Source of the DNA: Larus michahellis
Lineage: Eukaryota; Chordata; Aves; Charadriiformes; Laridae
DNA length: 64,000 nucleotides
Reading direction: 5' to 3'
Assembly: GCF_964199755.1 (NCBI RefSeq)
Contig: NC_133911.1
Span: 1,577,001 to 1,641,000 of the forward strand
Shown: piece after piece, positions 22,790 to 35,600 of the stretch
Layout of the letters: each line of letters starts with the position of its first letter
How positions within the stretch are numbered: the first letter of the stretch is position 1
Made by a program: the position numbers and the translations under genes
Notes under the pieces: generated by a model
Database searches by the model: none
Seen by the model: only the letters and a program-made list of their open reading frames with translations
What the model was told of the DNA's origin: nothing

Positions 22790-24260
22790 CCCCCCGTTCC
22801 CCACTATAGCCCACCCCTACGCGTGTCTTCCACCCATCACCACCAGTTTGCCCCCCCCCCCCCTCCGGTTTTGCACCCCCTTATTATTACTTCCCACCAT
22901 CACGTTTCACTGCTTACTACCGTATCCCACCCCCCACCTCGTGTTTCCCTCCCTCCCCCCCACCATATCCCACCCCTCCCCATCACCTTGCACCCCCTCT
23001 CGGTTTTTGCACCCCCTTATTGTTATTATTTCCCACCCCCCCATCATGTTCTAATGCCTACTGTCCTGCTCGATCCTACCCCCCACTCGTGTTTTCCACC
23101 CTCTCCCACCGTATCCCACCCCTCACCATCATCTGCACCCCCCCTTCTGATTTTGCACCCCCTTATTACTATTTCCCACCCCCTCCAATATCATACTTGA
23201 ATGCTTATTATTCTGTCTGACCCCCCCCCTATTATATCCCACCCCCCACTAGTGTTTTCCACCCCCCACCATTGTATCCCACCCCTCCCAATTGTCTTGT
23301 ATCCCCTTTCTGATTTTACACCCCCTTATTATTATTCCCCCCCCCAATATCATACTTCACTGCTTATCATTCTATCTGACCTCCCTCTATTCTCTCTGAC
23401 CCCCCCCATTATATCCCACCCCCCACTAGTGTTTTCCACACCCGACCACCATATCCCACCCTTCGTTATCATCTCGTACCCCCCCCTTTCTGATTTTACA
23501 CCCCCTCATCGTTATTTCCCACCCCCCACCAACGTATTTTGCTGCGTACTGTTATATCTGGCCCCCCTGTATTATATCCCACCCCCCACCATCACATCCC
23601 ACCCCTCCCTATCATCTTGTATCCCCTTTCTGATTTTACACCCCCTTATTATTATTTCCTACCCCCCCCAATATCGTATTCCACTGCTTACTATTCTATC
23701 TGACCCCCCTCTATTCTCTCTGACCCCCCCTCTATGATATCCCACCCACCATTAGTGTTTTCTACCTCCCACCGTCACATCCCACCCCTCACCATGATCT
23801 TGCCCCCCTCCTCTGATTTTGCCCCCCCTTATTATTATTTTCTCCCCCACACTATCATACTCCACTGCTCATTATTATCTCTGACCCCCCCACTATAGTC
23901 CACCCCTGCTAGTGTGTTCCACCCCCCCCACTGTATCGCACCCCTCACCATCATCTTACACCCCCCTTTCTGATTTTACACCTCCTTATTATTATTTCCC
24001 ACCCCCCCACTATCATTTTCCACTGCTTACTATTCTATCTGACCCCCCCTCTATTATATCCCACCCCCCGCTCGTGTTTTCCACCCCTACCACTATATCC
24101 CACCCCCCACCATCATCTTGCACCCCCCCCTTATTTTGTACCCCCTTGTTATTCCCCCCCGCTATCATACCCCACTGCTTACTATTCCATCTACCCCCCC
24201 CATCCTCTCCCACCCCCCCCTTACATCCCACCCTCTGCTATGATTTCTCCCCACCCGCAT
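22790..24260. repeat. About 158-bp tandem array in PHC2 intron 1
   Basis: Nine copies marked by TTTTRCACCCCCTTATTA near 22871, 23006, 23152, 23314, 23494, 23635, 23816, 23974 and 24134. Spacing is 135-181 bp. Each unit also holds CACTGCTTACTATTCTATC and CCACTAGTGTTTTCCACC. It starts about 200 bp after the leader-exon donor. Confidence 0.9.
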
Positions 24261-25284
24261 CATTTTGCACCCCCATTTTAGGCTCAGCTCGGGGGGGTTC
24301 CAGCTCCTTCCCGTGCTGCCTGTGGGACCCCCCCACGACCCCCACCCGTAGTGGGTCCTGCATGGCCCGGTGGTGCCAGAATTCTTCCTCTTTTGTTTAT
24401 TTTGGGTGGGTTTAATGGTTTTGGGGGGTGTTGCAGGGGTCGGAAGTGCGTCCCCTCGGTCACCTGTGGCTCAAAAGCAAGGTCCCCCCCCTCTGACACC
24501 CCCAAAATCCACGGGGGTTTGGTGTGGGTGAGGATGGGGGACTTGGACCCATGGTGGGTGGGTGGCGGGAGCTGCTGGGGGTGCCTGCGTCGTGCTCTTT
24601 CCGGGGGCATTTTGGCTCCGGATGGGCCCGGCATGGTCGCTCCATGATGGCCCCGTGTCATCCCGATGCCACCAGGCTCTTCTTGAGGGGGGAGGGGGCG
24701 GGGGGAAGGGTCCATGGTTGCTAGTTGGGGGAAAGCACTTCCCAGAATTTGGGGTGGACGCGTGGCAGCGGACACCCAAGGCTGGGTCGTGTCCCCACTG
24801 CTGCTTCGTGTGACAACCCTGCACGTGGCCCGGGACATGTGCTGCCACCCCTGTGGCCACGTGCACATCCCACCTCGTGCTCCAGGGCATTGAGGCCCTT
24901 GAGGAGACACAACCCCATGGGCCACCGAGGCCGGGGACATCACCGCTGCCACCTCCCTTGGGTGCCGTACTGGGCCTGGAGGCAGCTGTCATGGTTTGGC
25001 GGGGACCATGCTGTGGCATGGCCACCAAGGCCACCCGCTGTGGCCACTGTCTGTGGTTTGCAGTGCCCTGCACTGCTGTCCCTGGTCCCGCCATGGTGGC
25101 ACCCATCATGGTGGCACCCATCACCGGCAGTGCAGGGGCTCGGCAGGGACGGGTGTCACAGGCAGGTGACTGGAGCTCCCTTGGCACGCATGAAGCCACC
25201 AGAGCGTGGTGGCCATGGGTGGCTGTTGGTGACCGCGGACCCTCACAGCCACCATGGTGGTGATGGTGGTGCTGCCCGGAAACT
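24261..25284. other. Unique part of PHC2 intron 1
   Basis: Non-repetitive GC-rich intron sequence. No extra exon recognised. Confidence 0.4.
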
Positions 25285-26060
25285 GCAGCCTCCACAGCAC
25301 CCGTCCCTCTGTCCCTGTCCTCCTCCTGTCCATCTGTCCCTCTTCTTCCTTCCGTCTGTCCTTCCTTCTGCCTTTTCTTCCTTTCGTCCCTTTCCTCTGT
25401 CCAACCTTCCTTCCATTCCTGCATCCCTCTCCTACGTCCATCCGGCCTTCCTTCCGTCTGTCCTTCCCTCCCTCCCTTCATCTCTCTCTGTCCATCCATC
25501 CTTGCTCCCGTCTGTCTGTCTGTCCTTCCCTCCATCCCTTGGTTCTTCCCTTCCCTCTTGTCCTTGGTCCCTTTCCTCCTTCCTTCCATCCATCCTTCTG
25601 TCTGTCCTTACTTCTGTCCTTCCATCCTTCCCTACCTCCTTCTCTCCCTTTCCATCCATGCTTCTTGTCCATCCTTTTCCTCCTCCTGCCTGTCATTCTG
25701 TCTGTCCTTCCCTTCATCCCTTCCCTGCTTCCATCTGTCCTTGTGTCTCTCCTTTCCTACTTCCGTCCATCCCTCCCTCCCTCTCTTGGTCTCTGCTCCC
25801 TTCCATCCCTTTCCTGCTTCCTTCTGTCCTGTCCTTTGTCCCCTTCCTACTTCCCTCATTTCCTTCTACCCGTCCGTCCCTTCGTCCCTCTCCTCCTCTC
25901 ATCCGTCTGTCCGTCCATCCCTGCATCCTTGCCTTCCTCTCTCCCTTCCTTCCAGCCGTCCCTCTGTCCGTCCTTCCTTCTATCCTTCCCTTTCGTCCAT
26001 CCTTCTTTCCATCCATCCTTCCCATCATCACTTCCCGTCCTTCTGTCCATCCTTCCTTTC
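25285..26060. repeat. Pyrimidine-rich TCCTTCCRTC array
   Basis: About 775 bp of imperfect CCTTCC, CCATCC and CTGTC tetra- and pentamer units in PHC2 intron 1. It is almost all C and T on the plus strand. Frames on both strands stay open because of the composition. Confidence 0.9.
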
Positions 26061-26435
26061 AGGAGACCCCCTGACCCCCCTCTTTGTGGGGGCAGGATGA
26101 ACCCTGGGGCCTCCCACCCTCCTTCCTCCACCCACCATCCTCTTCCTCCCGCTCCAGCTTGGGTGATCACGCGGGTGCACCCCTTCCCCCTGCAACCGTC
26201 TGGCACCCATGGGTGCACCCTTGGGTGGGGGATGCTTCGCTCTGGGACCCTTCAAAAGGGGGGGTTGGGGGTTCCTATCCCCATCCCAAACACCGCGGGG
26301 GGGTGCCCATGCGCCCATCGGCACAGGCACGCCGGCACCCCAGCCGGAACCCTGCGCTGAGGCTCGAGGCAGATACTGGGTGATAACTTCGGGTGCCCCC
26401 CCTCACCCTTTCTTGCCCCCCCCCTCTGCCCCCAG

Positions 26436-26624
26436 CTCTAGCCTGACCCCCGCCGCCTCGCGGCGCCCCGGCAAACCGCCATGGAGAACGAGCAGCTCCC
26501 GGCACCTCCGCCCGCCAGCAGCGCCGGCGGCACCGCCACGACACCCAGCAGCACCGGCACCGCGCGCCCACCCGCTCCCCAGATCTCCGTCTACAGCGGC
26601 ATCCCCGACCGCCAGACCGTCCAG
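26436..26624 (+). CDS. PHC2: PHC2 first coding exon
   Basis: Acceptor CCCAG precedes 26436; ATG is at 26481. Codons 1-48 end in GIPDRQTVQ and the donor GTACC follows. Positions 26436-26480 are leader sequence. Confidence 0.9.
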
Positions 26625-29600
26625 GTACCAAATTTGCGGGGCTGGGGGCTGGAGGTTGTGGGGGTGGCATTTTGGAGTTGGGGTGCAGCCCAGGGTCGTG
26701 TTTGCACCCCCCAAAAGGTGATCCAGCAAGCGCTGCACCGGCAGCCCAACACGGCGGCGCAGTACCTGCAGCAGATGTACGCGGCGCAGCAGCAGCACCT
26801 GATGCTGCAGACGGCCGCGCTCCAGCAGCAGCACCTCACCAGCGCCCAGCTCCAGAGCCTGGCCGCCGTCCAGCAGGTACGGCGCGCACCGCCCGGGGGG
26901 CACCCATGGGTGCTGCGGTGCGGCACGCGGGTGACGCTTGGCTCTTGTCCCCAGGCGAGCCTGGCGGCAAACAGGCAGAGCGGTTCTTCGGGGGGTAACG
27001 GCGCCCAGCCGGCACCGGCGCAGCAACCCACGGTGAGTCCCGCCTGTCCCTTCCGGCACCCGTCGCGCCGGCACCCGTCCGCTGCGGCACCCCAGCCTTC
27101 TCCTCCTGTCCCATTGCAGATCAACCTGGCGACGTCACCGGCGGCGGCACAGCTCCTGAACCGGGCGCAGAGCGTCACCCCTGGGGCCTCGGGCATCGCG
27201 CAGCAGGCCGTGCTGCTGGGCAACGCCGCCTCGCCCGCCCTCACCGCCAGCCAGGCCCAGATGTACCTGCGGGCGCAGATGGTAAGGGGCCGCCGTCGTG
27301 CCTGGCGCCCTGCCCCATGGCGCTGTGGGGTGGTGGGGACCGGTGGGGTGCCTTTCAACTTGCTGTGGGGTGGCCAGGACTTGTGAGGTGCCCGTTGTCC
27401 AGCTGTGGGGTGGCTGGGACCCATGGGGTGCCCGTCGTCCTGCCTGCAGGGTGGTCAGGACTCGTAGGGTGTCTGTCATCCTGCTGTGGGGTGACCAGGA
27501 CCTGTGGGTGCCCGTTGTCCGGTTGTGGGGTGACAGGGACCCAGTGAGCGCCCATCATCCAGCTGTAGGGTGACAGGGACTCATTGGGTACCCGTCACCC
27601 TGCTGCAGGGTGGCCGGGACTCAGAGGGTGCCCATGGTCCAGCTGTGGGGTGGCCAGGACTCGTAGGGTGCCCATCATCCCACTGTAGGGTGACAGGGAC
27701 CCATGGGGTGCCCGTCATGCTCTTGCTGGGTGGCCAGGACCCATGGGGTGCCTGTCATCCTGCTGTGGGGTGGCCAATACTCTGAGGGTGCCCATGGTCC
27801 AGCTGTGGGGTGGCCAGGACTCGTAGGGTGCCCATCATCCCACTGTAGGGTGACAGGGACCCATGGGGTGCCCATCATGCTGTTGCTGGGTGGCCAGGCA
27901 CCATGGGGTGCCCATCGTCCTGCCGTGGGGTGGCTGGGACTTGGAGGGTGCTCATTGTCCAACTGTGGGGTGGCCAGGACTTGTAGGGTGCCCATCGTCC
28001 CGCTGTAGGGCAGCTGGGTCTCTATAGGGTCCCTGAACCTGTAGGGTACCCATTGCGCTGATGTAGGGTGCCCAGACCCATAGGGTGCCCATCGTCTTAC
28101 TGTAGGGCAGCTGGCACCCATAGGGTGTCCGTCATCCTGCTGTGGGGTGGCCAGGACCCATAGGGTGCCCATTGTCCCCTCGCGGGGTGGCCAGGGCCCA
28201 TAGTGTCCCCATTGCCCCATTGTGGGATGGCCAGGACCCATAGGGTCCCTGACCCCATAGGGCGCCCATCACCCTGCTGTGGGGCACCCAGACCCCACAT
28301 GGCACCCACATCCCTGTTGGGGGGTGCCCAAGCCCAGGAGGGTGCCCTTTGCCTTTTGGGGGGGGGGGGGGGGGTTAGGACCCTATAGAGTGCCCCCCAT
28401 ATGGTGCCTGTCCCTTGCACCCCTCCTGGCACTGGGGGTCCCTGGGGACACGGGCAGGGGGGCACATACGTGTCAGCCCACCCACCATCCCAGGCCCCAC
28501 ACCTGTGCCGCCCCACACCTGTGCCACCCCACAGGGACACGGAGTTGAGGGGGGGGGGGACACGCATGGGGTGCCACCTCCCCACGTCGGGGGGCCACGC
28601 ACACACTCTCTGTCTCCCCCCAGCTCATCTTCACGCCCACGGGCCCCGTCAGCGCCGTCCGGCCAGAGAGCCCTGCGCCCGCACCGCCGCCTGCCCCGCC
28701 GCCCGCACCGCCACCCGCCACCCCCCAGGTGAGCCCCCCCACGCCCCCACCCCACCGCCAGCCCCCCACACTCCTCCCCCCCCACAACCCCCCTGACCCA
28801 CTGCCGTTGCAGGTGCACAGCCTGGCCCTGCGCCCCGCTGGCCCCCACCTCCCCGCCCTGGCCATGAAGCCCCCCGGTGGCCCCCCACCCCGGGCTGGCC
28901 CCCCCCGGGGCCCTCCGCCGGACCCCCCTGCCGAGCACCTCAAAAAAGCTGAGGGGCCTGATGCCCGTGCCCACACTTTGGCCCGCGCCGCCGCCCCCGC
29001 TGCTGCCCACCCGCTTGTCACCCCAGGTAAGGTGCTGTGCCATGGAGGGGGGGGGGGCCACCCATGGGTGCTGGGGGAGTCACAGAGAGGGAGTGGTGCT
29101 CAGCTGGGGCATTCACTCTGAAACCTAATGGTGGGCCTCATGGTTTTCTTACCTGTACGTGGGACTGGCGGCCCCATATACCCACTTCAGGGGTGCGTCG
29201 CCCCTGCCTTGGGTGCTCAGAAAGCCAGGGGGAGGGTGGGCACAGCCTCGTGGGGTGTTCACTCTGAAACCTAATGATGGCCCGCACTGGTGTTTCCTAT
29301 GTGTCGGCATCCAGCTTGTATCTGGGACCTGTGGACCTGCACACCCCCTCAAGGGCCCTGCCCGGGAAGGGACTCAGCACCCGCAGCACCCATAGGGTCC
29401 CGAGGCCCTATGGGGTGAGCTTCTGCAGTGGGGTGCTGGGGGCTGGAGCAGCGAGGGCATGGGCCAGGGGACCCCACGGGATGCTGGAGCCTGGGGGTGC
29501 TGTGCTGGTGTGGCTCCCAAACTGGGGGGACACCCCCCGGGACAGCCTGAGCCCAACCTCCTGTAGCAGCAGTGGGAGCTGGCAAAGCTGGTTGTCAGTA

Positions 29601-32600
29601 GGCACCAGAGTGAACAGATGCTAACGTGAGGAGCAGCATCACCGGGGGGGAAATCCTGGGGGTGGGGTCCACTGGGGCTAAGGTGCCAGTGACGAGGGGG
29701 GGTCCCTGTCCCCCGTCGCTGTCCCTGCAGCCTACGCCCCGCTGCAGCCCCCCCAGTTCCTGCAGCAGCCGCCAAAGCCGATGCAGCCGCAGCAGCAGCA
29801 GCAGCAGTTCGTCATCCAGCAGCAGCAGCAGCAGCTGGCGCCCCGCGGGCAGCCCCCCCCGGGCCCCCCCACTGCCCCCCAGCTCCAACCCCTGCCCCCC
29901 GCCAGCCCCGGCCCGGCCCCTCAACCCAAAGCGGGGGTCCCCCAGGGAGCGGGGGGCGAGACCGGCCCCCCCAACGGACACCCCGGCTGCCACGCTGCCC
30001 CCCGCAAGTTCCAGCACGCCTCCGCCGTCATCCTGCAGCTGCAGCCGGCCGGCGCCACGGTGAGGGGCATCCCTGTCCCGTCCCACCTTCCCCCGAGCCC
30101 CCCCGCTGGGTTGGGGGGGGGGGGGGGGGGGGGGGGGGACACGCTGGGTGCAGGGCAGGGGGGGCTGGGGGGGGGAATGGGGGCTTGGGGGGGGTGATGT
30201 GTACACACATGTGCGTGTGTGGGCAGCTGGTGTGTGTTCGTGGGGGTGTGCAGGTGCCTGAGCCCTGCACGGGGGGGGTGTGTGTGTACGTGTGTGCACA
30301 TGTGTGTACCTGATCCCTGCGGGGGGGTGTGTGTGTTCGTGTGTGCACACGTGTGTACCTGATCCTTGCACGGGGGGGTGTGTGCGTGTACGTGTGTGCA
30401 CACGTGTGTACCTGATCCTTGCACGGGGGGGTGTGTGTGTACGTGTGTGCACACGTGTGTACCTGAGCCCTGCGGAGGTGTGTGTGTGCGTGTACGTGTG
30501 TGCACATGTGTGTACCTGAGCCCTGCACGGGGGGGGGGTGTGTTCGTGCATGCACACGTGTGTACCTGAGCCCTGCGGGGGGGTGTGTGTGTACGTGCGT
30601 GCACACGTGTGTACCTGAGCCCTGCGGGGGGGTGTGTGTGTACGTGTGTGCACACGTGTGTACCTGAGCCCTGCACGGGGGTGTGTGTGTGTACGTGCGT
30701 GCACACGTGTGTACCTGAGCCCTGCGGGGGGGTGTGTGTGTACGTGTGTGCACACGTGTGTACCTGAGCCCTGCACGGGGGTGTGTGTGTGTTCGTGCGT
30801 GCACACGTGTGTACCTGAGCCCTGCGGGGGGGTGTGTGTGTACGTGTGTGCACACGTGTGTACCTGAGCCCTGCACGGGGGTGTGTGTGTGTACGTGCGT
30901 GCACACGTGTGTACCTGAGCCCTGTGGGGGTGTGCGTGTACATGTGTGCACACGTGTGTACCTGAGCCCTGCACGGGGGTGTGTGTGTGTTCGTGCGTGC
31001 ACACGTGTGTACCTGAGCCCTGCGGGGGGGTGTGTGTGTACGTGTGTGCACACGTGTGTACCTGAGCCCTGCACGGGGGTGTGTGTGTGTTCGTGCGTGC
31101 ACACGTGTGTACCTGAGCCCTGCGGGGGGGTGTGTGTGTACGTGTGTGCACACGTGTGTACCTGAGCCCTGCACGGGGGTGTGTGTGTGTTCGTGCGTGC
31201 ACACGTGTGTACCTGAGCCCTGCGGGGGGGTGTGTGTGTACGTGTGTGCACACGTGTGTACCTGAGCCCTGCACGGGGGTGTGTGTGTGTACGTGCGTGC
31301 ACACGTGTGTACCTGAGCCCTGTGGGGGTGTGCGTGTACATGTGTGCACACGTGTGTACCTGAGCCCTGCACGGGGGTGTGTGTGTGTTCGTGCGTGCAC
31401 ACGTGTGTACCTGAGCCCTGCGGGGGGGTGTGTGTGTACGTGTCGTGCACACGTGTGTACCTGAGCCCTGCACGGGGGTGTGTGTGTGTTCGTGCGTGCA
31501 CACGTGTGTACCTGAGCCCTGCGGGGGGGGTGTGTGTGTACGTGTGTGCACACGTGTGTACCTGAGCCCTGCACGGGGGTGTGTGTGTGTTCGTGCGTGC
31601 ACACGTGTGTGGCTGCTGGGTGCACGTGTTGGTGTGTAGGTGGGCCAGGTCCCTGCACGTGTGTGTGCACGTGTGCGCCCGGGGCTGCGCCTGTTGATCC
31701 ACGCACGTGTGTCTGATCCACGTGCGTGGGCGTGCACACAGGCGTGAGCACTCGTGCCACATCCACGCGCGCACGTGGCCTGTGCGCGCCTGCAGACATG
31801 CATGCCTCGTGTGTGCGCACCGCGTCCTTGCACCTGTGTGTGCACGTGGGGTGTGCGTGCGCATGATCCATGCGCGTGTGCTTGATCCCTGTGTGTCCGC
31901 GTGCACGCGTGTGTGTGCGGACTCCTGCCTCATCCGCGCACGTGCGTGTGCATGCGTGTACCTGTTCCGTGCATGTGTGCATACGTGTTTGCCCGCTCCA
32001 TGCACGCGCGTGCGCACGTGTGCCCACATCTCTCCACGTGCCTGATCCGTGCGCCTGTGTTCACCATCCGTGTGTCTGTGCGCACTCGTGCCCGATCCGT
32101 GCACACGTGTGTACTTGCTCCATGCACATGTGTGTGCACCCGTGTCCCCGCTCTCTGCATGCGTGCACACGTGTGCTTGATGTGTGTGCTCGATACGCGC
32201 ACGCATGCGCACACGCTTGGGCCGGAGCTGTGCTCGTGTGCGTAACCGCTCCGTGCACATGCGTGCAGACACGTTTGCCGGGTCCGTGTTGCGTGTGTGC
32301 GCGCGTGCATGCCTGACCCATGCACACGCGTGTGCATGTGTCCCGGGCCTGTGCACACGCGTGTGCAGGTGCACGTGCCCCATCCAGCACGCGCGTGCAC
32401 ACACGTACGCACGATCCACACCCGCGCGTGCCATCCGTGTGCACACCCGCGTGTCTGCCCCCTGCATGCGTGTGCGAGACACGCGTGTGCGCCCTCACCC
32501 TCTCACACGCCTGTGCCCCCAACCCCCCCCCTCCCCCCGCCGCAGCCCCCACTCGGGGTCCCCGATGGCACCCGCCGGGACCCGCCGCCGGCCCCGAGGA

Positions 32601-35600
32601 GCGCCGCCAGCCCGCCCGCCGCCCCGCCGCAGCCCCCCGCCCTCTCGCCGCCCGCTGCCCCCCCGCGACCCGACACCCCCGAGGGCGAGCGGCCCCCCAC
32701 GCACGGTAAGCCCCACGGCCCCCCCACTCGTGGGGTGGAGCTTCCCCCACCCCACCCCCCCCATCTCCTCCACCCCCCTGGTGGGCCGCAGCGCGGGGGG
32801 AAACTGAGGCACGGGTGGGCGAGCGGCACCGGTGGGGCTCCGCGGGGAGGGGGTGGGGGGGGTGGGCTGTGGGGAGCCCGCGCGTGTCCGTGGCGTCGCC
32901 CCACGGGTGACACGATGTCGGGGGGTCCCCGGAGGTGTCGCAGCCCCGTTGGCCCCGGGCCCGTGGCCCCGCTCTGCCCGGCGGCCCCCCCCGCTCCCCC
33001 TCAAACGCCCCCCACGCGTGGGCGGGAGGGGGCGTGGCCCAGCCGCCCCCGAGGCCCCGCCCCCCGCCCAGGCCCAGCCAATCGGCCCCGCCCTCTGGCG
33101 GCGTGGACGCGCGCGCGGGCGCGCGGGGGCGGCCAATGGCGTGGCGGGGGGCGTGTCCGGCGCCAGGCCCCGCCCTCCCCCGCGCAGCCGCCGCCGCCGC
33201 CCCGGCCCGGCCCGGCCCCGCCGCCGCCGCCGCCTTTGTCCCCGCTCCTCCGCCGCCGCCGCCCGCCCGCGCCGCCTTTGTCCGCCCCATGGGGCCGCCG
33301 AGCCGCTGAGCGCCGCCGGTGAGTGCGGTCCGGCCCGGCCCCGCCCGTCCTCCGCCCCGGCGAGGCTCGGCCTGGTCCGGCCCGGCTCGGCCCGGCGGGG
33401 CGGCGGGCGCTGACCTCACTTCCGCATCCGCCCCGCTTACCCCCCCACCTCCGTCGTCCCCCCCGCCCCGGTCCCGGCTCCGCCGCCCGGCCGCAGGTAG
33501 GGGCAGGGGGGAGCGGGCTCCGTCGCCGGACAAAGGTGGTGGGGCCTACCGGGGCCTAGCGAGGCCTACCGGGGCCTTACCGGCACCCGCCGGGCCCTGC
33601 GGGGGCGGAGGAGGCCGGGCGGGGGGAGATGGGCCCTTAGCGGGGCGTATCGGGCGTACTGAGGGGGAGAGGGCCTTACTGGGGGAGATCGGGTGTTTCC
33701 GGGGTGGGTCGGGCCTTACCGGGGTCTGCTGGGGCCGTACCGGGGAAGATCGGGGTGGGTTTTTTTTTTCGGGGGGGGGGGGGGGGGGGGCTGGGGCTTT
33801 ACTGGGGTCCGCTGAAGTGTACTGGGGCGTACTGGGGGAGATCGGGTCCTTCCGAGGTGGATCGGGTCTTACGGGGGTCTGCTGGGCCGGACTGGGGCGG
33901 ATGGGGATTTTGGGGGCTTGACTGGGGGAGATGAGGATTTGGAGGGGGGGGGGGGGAGGGGGAGATTGGGATTTACTGGGGTCTGCTGGGACGTACCAGG
34001 GCCTTACTGGGATGTGCTGAGGCTTTCCTGGGGGTTTACTGGGACGTACTGAGCCTTTACTGGGCACATCTGGGGGCTCTTTAGGGTCTCCCGGGGTATT
34101 TGGGGTCCATCTGGGCCCCCCCAGGTCCCTTTTTTTGGGGTGCGCGCGGGGGGGGGGGGGTGGGGGTGTGTTGAGCATTGAGGAGTGCCCTTGGGGGCTT
34201 ACTGGGACTTACTGGGAGCGGCGGCAGCTGCTCTTCCCCCCCCCCCCCCCCCCCCTTCTTCCCCAGGCAGCCCAGCTGTATGGTAATAGGGGCCCCGGCG
34301 TCACCGCCGGCGTCACCGCGTCCCCCGTAACCACCCCGTTGTCTCTGTGTGTGTGTGTGTGTGTGTGTCCCCCTTTCCTTTGGCAGAGCCACCCGCCGAC
34401 CGCCTTCATGCTCAGCCCCAGCCCCTCGCCAGCGCTCCCGGCATGACCTCGGGCACCGGCAGCTCTGCCTCCACCGTCGCCGGCGCCGCCCCCCACAATG
34501 GTGAGAACAAACCGCCCCAGGCCATCGTGAAACCCCAAATCCTCACCCACGTCATCGAGGGCTTCGTCATCCAGGAAGGGGCAGAACCGTTCCCGGTACC
34601 GTATCCCTCATCCTTAGCCGGCGGGGGGGGGGTTTTAGGGCTTGAGGCGGGGGGTCATTTTGAAGGGGGGGGGAGAGGGGGGATTTAGGGGTGGGGGGGC
34701 ACCCAGCGGTGTTTTCTCCACCACCCCCACCCCCCCCCCCCCCCCCGGCAGGTGGGGCGCTCCTCCTTGCTGGTGGGGAACCTGAAGAAGAAGTATGCGC
34801 AGGAGCTGCTGGCTGAGAAGCTCCCGCCGCAGGACAACACCACCACCACCGACTCCGAAATGGAGGAACCTTATTTACAAGGTAGCGCTCGACCCCCCCG
34901 AAACGAGCCGGGGAGGGTACAGCCCCCCCCGCCCCCCCCACCCCGCCCCTTTCCTTTTTATTCCCCCCACCCCGCAGTGCCCGTTTCGGGTTCCCCCGCG
35001 CCTGAGCTGGTTGCGTTTCTCTCTCTGGGTGTCCCTCCGCGCCCCCCAGAATCCAAAGAAGAGGGGAACCCCCCCAAACTGAAGTGCGAGCTCTGCGGCC
35101 GCGTCGACTTCGCTTATAAATTCAAGCGCTCCAAGCGCTTCTGCTCCATGGCTTGTGCCAAAAGGTATCACAACCTCCCCCCCCCACCCCCGCTACCAAA
35201 AAAAACCCCCAAAAAACCCCCCCACGACAGGATCCGCCCCCCCCCCCCTCCCTCACCACTCCCCCCCTCCCCGCAGGTACAACGTGGGGTGCACGAAGCG
35301 GGTGGGTTTGTTCCACCCCGATCGCAGCAAACTGCAGAAACCCGGCGGCCCCCCCCACGGCCGCCGTCGGACCTGCAAGGGGACGCTGCCCACCCTCGGC
35401 AAAGACACCAAGAAGCAGGTGAGGGGGGGCGGGGGGTGGACACACGACACGGACACGGGGCGGGATTCGTCCCCCGGGGTTGCGGGTGACGCGGGTGGGC
35501 TCTGAGGCCGGCGCTGCTCCGTCCCGCAGCCGCCGGTTTCTCTCCCGCCGGGTTCGGTGCCTCTTTCCGTGACGGCGTCGTTGCAGCTCAACCACAGCCA

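Noticed and set aside
29595-32482. Minus-strand frames of 810 and 853 residues
   Set aside because: Translations of the GT-rich minisatellite in a PHC2 intron, partly antisense to a real PHC2 exon.
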